NCBI GenBank assembly: GCA_037074705.1
Contig: JAYJMR010000023.1
Span: 186,001 to 250,000 of the forward strand
DNA: 64,000 nucleotides
Direction of reading: 5' to 3'
DNA from: Zhengitettix transpicula
Lineage: Eukaryota > Arthropoda > Insecta > Orthoptera > Tetrigidae
The position numbers and the translations under genes are program-made. The notes below the pieces were generated by a model. The model was not told the DNA's origin. It ran no database searches and was given only the letters and a program-made list of their open reading frames with translations. Of this stretch, positions 36,401 to 47,680 are shown piece by piece. How positions within the stretch are numbered: the first letter of the stretch is position 1; every line of letters begins with the position of its first letter.

Positions 36401-38835
36401 TTCATTGCTATCCGTGGTAATGGTACCAATAGGGGTAGATTTTATACTAAAATTTTATACTAAAATTTTATTATTATATTTCGACTATTATTCACATCGG
36501 TATACGTCTTAATCCCAGAAGTAAACCTTACAAAGGAAAATTTAAATATTTTAAAAAAATTTTATGCTTGCAAAAATATTTTTAAATAAAGTGGCTTTTT
36601 TATACGCTTTCATGGTTATGGCACCAATAAGTAATGATTTTATACTGAAATTCATTATTTTTATTTTCGATTATTTTGACAACGGTATACGTCTTGATGC
36701 CAGAAGAAAACCTTTCGAGTGTAAATTTTAATATTTAAAAAAAAATTAAATGCGTGTTAAAATATGTTTAAAAAAAGTAGCGTTTTCATTGCTATCCGTG
36801 GTAATGGTACCAATAGGGGTAGATTTTATACTAAAATTTTATACTAAAATTTTATTATTATTTTTCGACTATTATTCACATCGGTATACGTCTTAATCCT
36901 AGAAGTAAACCTTACAAAGGATAATTTAAACATTTTAAAAAAAAATTTATGCTTGCAAAGATATTTTTAAATAAAGTGGCATTTTCATACGCGTTCATGA
37001 TTATGGCACCAATAAGTAATGATTTTATACTGAAATTCATTATTTTTATTTTCGATTATTTTGACAATGGTATACGTCTTGATGCCAGAAGAAAACCTTT
37101 CGAGTGTAAATTTTAATATTTAAAAAAAAAATAAATGCGTGCTAAAATATGTTTAAAAAAAGTAGCGTTTTCATTGCTATCCGTGGTAATGGTACCAATA
37201 GGAGTAGATTTTATACTAAAATTTTATACTAAAATTTTATTATTTTTCGACTATTATTCACATCGGTATACGTCTTAATCCTAGAAGTAAATCTTACAAA
37301 GGAAAATTAAAATATTTTAAAAAAATTTTATGCTTGCAAAATTATTTTTAAATAAAGTGGCATTTTCATACGCGTTCATGGTTATGGCACCAATAAGTAA
37401 TGATTTTATACCGAAATTCATTATTTTTATTTTCGATTATTTTGACAATGGTATACGTCTTGATGCCAGAAGAAAACCTTTCGAGTGTAAATTTTAATAT
37501 TTAAAAAAAAATTAAATGCGTGCTAAAATATGTTTAAAAAAAGTAGCGTTTTCATTGCTATCCGTGGTAATGGTACCAATAGGGGTAGATTTTATACTAA
37601 AATTTTATACTAAAATTTTATTATTATTTTTCGACTATTATTCACATCGGTATACGTCTTAATCCTAGAAGTAAACCTTACAAAGGAAAATTTAAATATT
37701 TTAAAAAAATTTTATGTTTGCAAAAATATTTTTAAATAAAGTGGCATTTTCATACGCATTCATGGTTATGGCACCAATAAGTAATGATTTTATACTGAAA
37801 TTCATTATTTTTATTTTCGATTATTTTGACAATGGTATACGTCTTGATGCCAGAAGAAAACCTTTCGAGTGTAAATTTTAATATTTAAAAAAAAATTAAA
37901 TGCGTGCTAAAATATGTTTAAAAAAAGTAGCGTTTTCATTGCTATCCGTGGTAATGGTACCAATAGGGGTAGATTTTATACTAAAATTTTATACTAAAAT
38001 TTTATTATTATTTTTCGACTATTATTCACATCGGTATACGTCTTAATCCTAGAAGTAAACCTTACAAAGGAAAATTTAAATATTTTAAAAAAATTTTATG
38101 CTTGCAAAAATATTTTTAAATAAAGTGGCATTTTCATACGCGTTCATGGTTATGGCACCAATAAGTAATGATTTTATACTGAAATTCATTATTTTTATTT
38201 TCGATTATTTTGACAATGGTATACGTCTTGATGCCAGAAGAAAACCTTTCGAGTGTAAATTTTAATATTTAAAAAAAAATTAAATGCGTGCTAAAATATG
38301 TTTAACAAAAGTAGCGTTTTCATTGCTATCCGTGGTAATGGTACCAATAGGGGTAGATTTTATACTAAAATTTTATACTAAAATATTATTATTATTTTTC
38401 GACTATTATTCACATCGGTATACGTCTTAATCCTAGAAGTAAACCTTACAAAGGAAAATTCAAATATTTTAAAAAAATTTTATGCTTGCAAAAATATTTT
38501 TAAATAAAGTGGCATTTTCATACGCGTTCATGGTTATGGCACCAATAAGTAATGATTTTATACTGAAATTCATTATTTTTATTTTCGATTATTTTGACAA
38601 TGGTATACGTCTTGATGCCAGAAGAAAACCTTTCGAGTGTAAATTTTAATATTTAAAAAAAAAAAATGCGTGCTAAAATATGTTTAAAAATAGTAGCGTT
38701 TTCATTGCTATCCGTGGTAATGGTACCAATAGGGGTAGATTTTATACTAAAATTTTATAATTAAATTTTATTATTATTTTTCGACTATTATTCACATCGG
38801 TATACGTCTTAATCCTAGAAGTAAACCTTACAAAG
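33471..38835 (+). repeat. Large tandem block copy 2, ~5.4 kb (one trimer shorter)
   Basis: This immediately follows copy 1 and repeats its markers at 6,506 and then 5,356 bp. The two are near-identical by eye, down to several private single-base changes. They separate at about 38840, where this copy continues with AAACATTTTAAAAA and ATGCTCGCAAAAAT. Confidence 0.83.
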
Positions 38836-40399
38836 GAAAATTTAAACATTTTAAAAAAAAATTTATGCTCGCAAAAATATTTTTAAATAAAGTGGCATTT
38901 TCATACGCGTTCATGATTATGGCACCAATAAGTAATGATTTTATACTGAAATTCATAATTTTTATTTTCGATTATTTTGACAATGGTATACGTCTTGATG
39001 CCAGAAGAAAACCTTTCGAGTGTAAATTTTAATATTTAAAAAAAAATTAAATGCGTGCTAAAATATGTTTAACAAAAGTAGCGTTTTCATTGCTATCCGT
39101 GGTAATGGTACCAATAGGGGTAGATTTTATACTAAAATTTTATACTAAAATATTATTATTATTTTTCGACTATTATTCACATCGGTATACGTCTTAATCC
39201 TAGAAGTAAACCTTACAAAGGAAAATTCAAATATTTTAAAAAAATTTTATGCTTGCAAAAATATTTTTAAATAAAGTGGCATTTTCATACGCGTTCATGG
39301 TTATGGCACCAATAAGTAATGATTTTATACTGAAATTCATTATTTTTATTTTCGATTATTATGACAATGGTATACGTCTTGATGCCAGAAGAAAACCTTT
39401 CGAGTGTAAATTTTAATATTTTAAAAAAAATTAAATGCGTGCTAAAATATGTTTAAAAAAAGTAACGTTTTCATTGCTATCCGTGGTAATGGTACCAATA
39501 GGGGTAGATTTTATACAAAATTTTATACTAAAATTTTATTATTATTTTTCGACTATTATTCACATCGGTATACGTCTTAATCCTAGAAGTAAACCTTACA
39601 AAGGAAAATTTAAATATTTTAAAAGAATTTAAGCTTGCAAAAATATTTTTAAATAAAGTGGCATTTTCATACGCGTTCATGGTTATAACACCAATAAGTA
39701 AAGACTTTAAACTGAAATTCATTATTTTTATTTTCGATTATTTTGACAATGGTATACGTCTTGATGCCAGAAGAAAACCTTTCGAGTGTAAATTTTAATA
39801 TTTAAAAAAAAATTAAATGCGTGCTAAAATATGTTTAAAAAAAGTAGCTTTTTCATTGCTATCCGTGATAATGGTACCAATAGGGGTAGATTTTATACTA
39901 AAATTTTATACTAAAATTTTATTATTATTTTTCGACTATTATTCACATCGGTATACGTCTTAATCCTAGAAGTAAATCTTACAAAGGAAAATTTAAATAT
40001 TTAAAAAAAATTTTATGCTTGCAAAAATATTTTTAAATAAAGTGGCATTTTCATACGCGTTCATGGTTATGGCACCAATAAGTAGGGATTTTATACTAAA
40101 ATTCATTATTTTTATTTTCGATTATTTTGACAATGGTATACGTCTTGATGCCAGAAGAAAACCTTTCGAGTGTAAATTTTAATATTTTAAAAAAAATTAA
40201 ATGCGTGCTAAAATATGTTTAACAAAAGTAGCGTTTTCATTGCTATCCGTGGTAATGGTACCAATAGGGGTAGATTTTATACTAAAATTTTATACTAAAA
40301 TATTATTATTATTTTTCGACTATTATTCACATCGGTATACGTCTTAAACCTAGAAGTAAACCTTACAAAGGAAAATTCAAATATTTTAAAAAAAATTTA
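36950..40399 (+). repeat. Tandem block copy 1, 3,450 bp (nine dimers)
   Basis: Markers recur exactly 3,450 bp later: TGCAAAGATATT (36954 and 40404), TATACCGAAATTC (37407 and 40857), TTATAATTAAATTTT (38756 and 42206), ATGCTCGCAAAAAT (38864 and 42314), GGTTATAACACC with AAAGACTTTAAACTG (about 39690 and 43140), AGTAGGGATTTT (40081 and 43531) and GTCTTAAACCTAG (40341 and 43791). It overlaps the end of the 6.5-kb block, so the events are nested. Confidence 0.87.
39435..39632 (+). other. Half A frame restored by a 1-bp loss (65 codons)
   Basis: This copy has two 13-bp motifs but the first reads TATACAAAA instead of TATACTAAAA. The insertion is thus 12 bp and the frame reopens, adding residues around IQNFILKF. 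The same allele occurs at 42885-43082 and 44035-44232, which are duplicates of this block (offsets 3450 and 4600). A different one-base loss in the TTATTATTATTTTT run reopens the frame at 26037-26255. Since three of the four arose by block duplication, only two independent events are visible, too few to argue for selection. Confidence 0.4.
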
Positions 40400-43300
40400 T
40401 GCTTGCAAAGATATTTTTAAATAAAGTGGCATTTTCATACGCGTTCATGATTATGGCACCAATAAGTAATGATTTTATACTGAAATTCATTATTTTTATT
40501 TTCGATTATTTTGACAATGGTATACGTCTTGATGCCAGAAGAAAACCTTTCGAGTGTAAATTTTAATATTTAAAAAAAAAATAAATGCGTGCTAAAATAT
40601 GTTTAAAAAAAGTAGCGTTTTCATTGCTATCCGTGGTAATGGTACCAATAGGAGTAGATTTTATACTAAAATTTTATACTAAAATTTTATTATTTTTCGA
40701 CTATTATTCACATCGGTATACGTCTTAATCCTAGAAGTAAATCTTACAAAGGAAAATTAAAATATTTTAAAAAAATTTTATGCTTGCAAAATTATTTTTA
40801 AATAAAGTGGCATTTTCATACGCGTTCATGGTTATGGCACCAATAAGTAATGATTTTATACCGAAATTCATTATTTTTATTTTCGATTATTTTGACAATG
40901 GTATACGTCTTGATGCCAGAAGAAAACCTTTCGAGTGTAAATTTTAATATTTAAAAAAAAATTAAATGCGTGCTAAAATATGTTTAAAAAAAGTAGCGTT
41001 TTCATTGCTATCCGTGGTAATGGTACCAATAGGGGTAGATTTTATACTAAAATTTTATACTAAAATTTTATTATTATTTTTCGACTATTATTCACATCGG
41101 TATACGTCTTAATCCTAGAAGTAAACCTTACAAAGGAAAATTTAAATATTTTAAAAAAATTTTATGTTTGCAAAAATATTTTTAAATAAAGTGGCATTTT
41201 CATACGCATTCATGGTTATGGCACCAATAAGTAATGATTTTATACTGAAATTCATTATTTTTATTTTCGATTATTTTGACAATGGTATACGTCTTGATGC
41301 CAGAAGAAAACCTTTCGAGTGTAAATTTTAATATTTAAAAAAAAATTAAATGCGTGCTAAAATATGTTTAAAAAAAGTAGCGTTTTCATTGCTATCCGTG
41401 GTAATGGTACCAATAGGGGTAGATTTTATACTAAAATTTTATACTAAAATTTTATTATTATTTTTCGACTATTATTCACATCGGTATACGTCTTAATCCT
41501 AGAAGTAAACCTTACAAAGGAAAATTTAAATATTTTAAAAAAATTTTATGCTTGCAAAAATATTTTTAAATAAAGTGGCATTTTCATACGCGTTCATGGT
41601 TATGGCACCAATAAGTAATGATTTTATACTGAAATTCATTATTTTTATTTTCGATTATTTTGACAATGGTATACGTCTTGATGCCAGAAGAAAACCTTTC
41701 GAGTGTAAATTTTAATATTTAAAAAAAAATTAAATGCGTGCTAAAATATGTTTAACAAAAGTAGCGTTTTCATTGCTATCCGTGGTAATGGTACCAATAG
41801 GGGTAGATTTTATACTAAAATTTTATACTAAAATATTATTATTATTTTTCGACTATTATTCACATCGGTATACGTCTTAATCCTAGAAGTAAACCTTACA
41901 AAGGAAAATTCAAATATTTTAAAAAAATTTTATGCTTGCAAAAATATTTTTAAATAAAGTGGCATTTTCATACGCGTTCATGGTTATGGCACCAATAAGT
42001 AATGATTTTATACTGAAATTCATTATTTTTATTTTCGATTATTTTGACAATGGTATACGTCTTGATGCCAGAAGAAAACCTTTCGAGTGTAAATTTTAAT
42101 ATTTAAAAAAAAAAAATGCGTGCTAAAATATGTTTAAAAATAGTAGCGTTTTCATTGCTATCCGTGGTAATGGTACCAATAGGGGTAGATTTTATACTAA
42201 AATTTTATAATTAAATTTTATTATTATTTTTCGACTATTATTCACATCGGTATACGTCTTAATCCTAGAAGTAAACCTTACAAAGGAAAATTTAAACATT
42301 TTAAAAAAAAATTTATGCTCGCAAAAATATTTTTAAATAAAGTGGCATTTTCATACGCGTTCATGATTATGGCACCAATAAGTAATGATTTTATACTGAA
42401 ATTCATAATTTTTATTTTCGATTATTTTGACAATGGTATACGTCTTGATGCCAGAAGAAAACCTTTCGAGTGTAAATTTTAATATTTAAAAAAAAATTAA
42501 ATGCGTGCTAAAATATGTTTAACAAAAGTAGCGTTTTCATTGCTATCCGTGGTAATGGTACCAATAGGGGTAGATTTTATACTAAAATTTTATACTAAAA
42601 TATTATTATTATTTTTCGACTATTATTCACATCGGTATACGTCTTAATCCTAGAAGTAAACCTTACAAAGGAAAATTCAAATATTTTAAAAAAATTTTAT
42701 GCTTGCAAAAATATTTTTAAATAAAGTGGCATTTTCATACGCGTTCATGGTTATGGCACCAATAAGTAATGATTTTATACTGAAATTCATTATTTTTATT
42801 TTCGATTATTATGACAATGGTATACGTCTTGATGCCAGAAGAAAACCTTTCGAGTGTAAATTTTAATATTTTAAAAAAAATTAAATGCGTGCTAAAATAT
42901 GTTTAAAAAAAGTAACGTTTTCATTGCTATCCGTGGTAATGGTACCAATAGGGGTAGATTTTATACAAAATTTTATACTAAAATTTTATTATTATTTTTC
43001 GACTATTATTCACATCGGTATACGTCTTAATCCTAGAAGTAAACCTTACAAAGGAAAATTTAAATATTTTAAAAGAATTTAAGCTTGCAAAAATATTTTT
43101 AAATAAAGTGGCATTTTCATACGCGTTCATGGTTATAACACCAATAAGTAAAGACTTTAAACTGAAATTCATTATTTTTATTTTCGATTATTTTGACAAT
43201 GGTATACGTCTTGATGCCAGAAGAAAACCTTTCGAGTGTAAATTTTAATATTTAAAAAAAAATTAAATGCGTGCTAAAATATGTTTAAAAAAAGTAGCTT

Positions 43301-43849
43301 TTTCATTGCTATCCGTGATAATGGTACCAATAGGGGTAGATTTTATACTAAAATTTTATACTAAAATTTTATTATTATTTTTCGACTATTATTCACATCG
43401 GTATACGTCTTAATCCTAGAAGTAAATCTTACAAAGGAAAATTTAAATATTTAAAAAAAATTTTATGCTTGCAAAAATATTTTTAAATAAAGTGGCATTT
43501 TCATACGCGTTCATGGTTATGGCACCAATAAGTAGGGATTTTATACTAAAATTCATTATTTTTATTTTCGATTATTTTGACAATGGTATACGTCTTGATG
43601 CCAGAAGAAAACCTTTCGAGTGTAAATTTTAATATTTAAAAAAAAATTAAATGCGTGCTAAAATATGTTTAACAAAAGTAGCGTTTTCATTGCTATCCGT
43701 GGTAATGGTACCAATAGGGGTAGATTTTATACTAAAATTTTATACTAAAATATTATTATTATTTTTCGACTATTATTCACATCGGTATACGTCTTAAACC
43801 TAGAAGTAAACCTTACAAAGGAAAATTCAAATATTTTAAAAAAAATTTA
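40400..43849 (+). repeat. Tandem block copy 2, 3,450 bp
   Basis: This directly follows copy 1 and repeats all its markers. Differences seen by eye are few, for example AATATTTTAAAA near 40180 against AATATTTAAAAA near 43630. The low divergence suggests a recent exchange or continued conversion. Confidence 0.87.
42700..43849 (+). repeat. 1,150-bp trimer, copy 1 of a tandem pair
   Basis: This contains the 65-codon frame-restored half A at 42885, the AAGAATTTAAGC junction, AAAGACTTTAAACTG, GATAATGGTACC, AGTAGGGATTTT and GTCTTAAACCTAG. The whole set, apart from the last, is repeated 1,150 bp further on. Confidence 0.85.
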
Positions 43850-44762
43850 TGCTTGCAAAAATATTTTTAAATAAAGTGGCATTTTCATACGCGTTCATGG
43901 TTATGGCACCAATAAGTAATGATTTTATACTGAAATTCATTATTTTTATTTTCGATTATTATGACAATGGTATACGTCTTGATGCCAGAAGAAAACCTTT
44001 CGAGTGTAAATTTTAATATTTTAAAAAAAATTAAATGCGTGCTAAAATATGTTTAAAAAAAGTAACGTTTTCATTGCTATCCGTGGTAATGGTACCAATA
44101 GGGGTAGATTTTATACAAAATTTTATACTAAAATTTTATTATTATTTTTCGACTATTATTCACATCGGTATACGTCTTAATCCTAGAAGTAAACCTTACA
44201 AAGGAAAATTTAAATATTTTAAAAGAATTTAAGCTTGCAAAAATATTTTTAAATAAAGTGGCATTTTCATACGCGTTCATGGTTATAACACCAATAAGTA
44301 AAGACTTTAAACTGAAATTCATTATTTTTATTTTCGATTATTTTGACAATGGTATACGTCTTGATGCCAGAAGAAAACCTTTCGAGTGTAAATTTTAATA
44401 TTTAAAAAAAAATTAAATGCGTGCTAAAATATGTTTAAAAAAAGTAGCGTTTTCATTGCTATCCGTGATAATGGTACCAATAGGGGTAGATTTTATACTA
44501 AAATTTTATACTAAAATTTTATTATTATTTTTCGACTATTATTCACATCGGTATACGTCTTAATCCTAGAAGTAAATCTTACAAAGGAAAATTTAAATAT
44601 TTAAAAAAAATTTTATGCTTGCAAAAATATTTTTAAATAAAGTGGCATTTTCATACGCGTTCATGGTTATGGCACCAATAAGTAGGGATTTTATACTAAA
44701 ATTCATTATTTTTATTTTCGATTATTTTGACAATGGTATACGTCTTGATGCCAGAAGAAAAC
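43850..44762 (+). repeat. 1,150-bp trimer, copy 2 (incomplete)
   Basis: This matches the preceding trimer at 1,150 bp until CCTTTCGAATG at about 44763, where the upstream copy has CCTTTCGAGTG. One difference is GTAGCGTTTTC near 44445 for GTAGCTTTTTC near 43295. Confidence 0.82.
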
Positions 44763-45254
44763 CTTTCGAATGTAAATTTTAATATTTAAAAAAAAATTAA
44801 ATGCGTGCTAAAATATGTTTAAAAAAAGTAGCGTTTTCATTGCTATCCGTGGTAATGGTACCAATATGGGTAGATTTTATACTAAAATTTTATACTAAAA
44901 TTTTATTACTATTTTTCGACTATTATTCACATCGGTATACGTCTTAATCCTAGAAGTAAATCTTACAAAGGAAAATTTAAATATTTTAAAAAAATTTTAT
45001 GCTTGCAAAAATATTTTTAAATAAAGTGGCATTTTCATACGCGTTCATGGTTATAACACCAATAAGTAATGATTTTATACTGAAATTCATTATTTTTATT
45101 TTCGATTATTTTGACAATGGTATACGTCTTGATGCCAGAAGAAAACCTTTCGAGTGTAAATTTTAATATTTAAAAAAAAATTAAATGCGTGCTAAAATAT
45201 GTTTAAAAAAAGTAGCGTTTTCATTGCTATCCGTGGTAATGGTACCAATTTTAT
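44763..45254 (+). repeat. Transition segment with a 10-bp deletion in half A
   Basis: About 1.3 dimers with the CCAATATGGGTAG and TTATTACTATTTTTCG alleles that dominate the rest of the window. At 45241-45250 half A reads GGTACCAATTTTATAC: the ten bases AGGGGTAGAT are missing. I saw this deletion only here. Confidence 0.8.
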
Positions 45255-47680
45255 ACTAAAATTTTATACTAAAATTTTATTATTATTTTTCGACTATTAT
45301 TCACATCGGTATACGTCTTAATCCTAGAAGTAAACCTTACAAAGGAAAATTCAAATATTTTAAAAAAATTTTATGCTTGCAAAAATATTTTTAAATAAAG
45401 TGGCATTTTCATACGCGTTCATGGTTATGGCACCAATAAGTAATGATTTTATACTGAAATTCATTATTTTTATTTTCGATTATTTTGACAATGGTATACG
45501 TCTTGATGCCAGAAGAAAACCTTTCGAGTGTAAATTTTAATATTTAAAAAAAAAAAATGCGTGCTAAAATATGTTTAAAAAAAGTAGCGTTTTCATTGCT
45601 ATCCGTGGTAATGGTACCAATAGGAGTAGATTTTATACTAAAATTTTATACTAAAATTTTATTATTATTTTTCGACTATTATTCACATCGGTATACGTCT
45701 TAATCCTAGAAGTAAATCTTACAAAGGAAAATTTAAATATTTAAAAAAAATTTTATGCTTGCAAAAATATTTTTAAATAAAGTGGCATTTTCATACGCGT
45801 TCATGGTTATGGCACCAATAAGTAGGGATTTTATACTGAAATTCATTATTTTTATTTTCGATTATTTTGACAATGGTATACGTCTTGATGCCAGAAGAAG
45901 ACCTTTCGAATGTAAATTTTAATATTTAAAAAAAAATTAAATGCGTGCTAAAATATGTTTAAAAAAAGTAGCGTTTTCATTGCTATCCGTGGTAATGGTA
46001 CCAATATGGGTAGATTTTATACTAAAATTTTATACTAAAATTTTATTACTATTTTTCGACTATTATTCACATCGGTATACGTCTTAATCCTAGAAGTAAA
46101 TCTTACAAAGGAAAATTTAAATATTTTAAAAAAATTTTATGCTTGCAAAAATATTTTTAAATAAAGTGGCATTTTCATACGCGTTCATGGTTATAACACC
46201 AATAAGTAATGATTTTATACTGAAATTCATTATTTTTATTTTCGATTATTTTGACAATGGTATACGTCTTGATGCAGAAGAAAACCTTTCGAGCGTAAAT
46301 TTTAATATTTAAAAAAAAATTAAATGCGTGCTAAAATATGTTTAAAAAAAGTAGCGTTTTCATTTCTATCCGTGGTAATGGTAACAATAGGGGTAAATTT
46401 TTAACTAAAATTTTATACTAAAATTTTATTATTATTTTTCGACTATTAGTCACATCGGTATACGTCTTAATCCTAGAAGTAAACCTTACAAAGGAAAATT
46501 TAAATATTTTAAAAAAATTTTATGCTTGCAAAAATATTTTTAAATAAAGTGGCATTTTCATACGCGTTCATGGTTATGGCACCAATAAGTAATGATTTTA
46601 TACTGAAATTCATTATTATTTTTATTTTCGATTATTTTGACAACGGTATACGTCTTGATGCCAGAAGAAAACCTTTCGAGTGTAAATTTTAATATTTTAA
46701 AAAAATTTAAATGCGTGCTAAAATATGTTTAAAAAAAGTAGCGTTTTTATTGCTATCAATGGTAATGGTACCAATAGGGGTAGATTTTATACTAAAATTT
46801 TATACTAAAATTTTATTACTATTTTTCGACTATTATTCACATCGGTATACGTCTTAATCCTAGAAGTAAATCTTACAAAGGAAAATTTAAATATTTTAAA
46901 AAAATTTTATGCTTGCAAAAATATTTTTAAATAAAGTGGCATTTTCATACGCGTTCATGGTTATGGCACCAATAAGTAGGGATTTTATACTGAAATTCAT
47001 TATTTTTATTTTCGATTATTTTGACAATGGTATACGTCTTGATGCCAGAAGAAAACCTTTCGAATGTAAATTTTAATATTTAAAAAAAAATTAAATGCGT
47101 GCTAAAATATGTTTAAAAAAAGTAGCGTTTTCATTGCTATCCGTGGTAATGGTACCAATATGGGTAGATTTTATACTAAAATTTTATACTAAAATTTTAT
47201 TACTATTTTTCGACTATTATTCACATCGGTATACGTCTTAATCCTAGAAGTATATCTTACAAAGGAAAATTTAAATATTTTAAAAAAATTTTATGCTTGC
47301 AAAAATATTTTTAAATAAAGTGGCATTTTCATACGCGTTCATGGTTATAACACCAATAAGTAATGATTTTATACTTAAATTCATTATTTTTATTTTCGAT
47401 TATTTTGACAATGGTATACGTCTTGATGCCAGAAGAAAACCTTTCGAGTGTAAATTTTAATATTTAAAAAAAAATTAAATGCGTGCTAAAATATGTTTAA
47501 AAAAAGTAGCGTTTTCATTGCTATCCGTGGTAATGGTACCAATAGGGGTAAATTTTTAACTAAAATTTTATACTAAAATTTTATTATTATTTTTCGACTA
47601 TTATTCACATCGGTATACGTCTTAATCCTAGAAGTAAACCTTACAAAGGAAAATTTAAATATTTTAAAAAAATTTTATGC
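45255..47680 (+). repeat. Block copy 1 of a ~3,457-bp-offset duplication
   Basis: CCAGAAGAAGACCTTTCG (45891 and 49348), CATTATTATTTTTATTTTC (46611 and 50069), TTTTTATTGCTATCAATGG (about 46742 and 50200) and GGGGTAAATTTTTAACT (about 46391 and 49848; 47544 and 51002) recur at 3,457-3,458 bp. The match ends near 47700, where ATTCTCATACG and ATAACACC stand against GTTTATGG and ATGGCACC. Confidence 0.78.
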
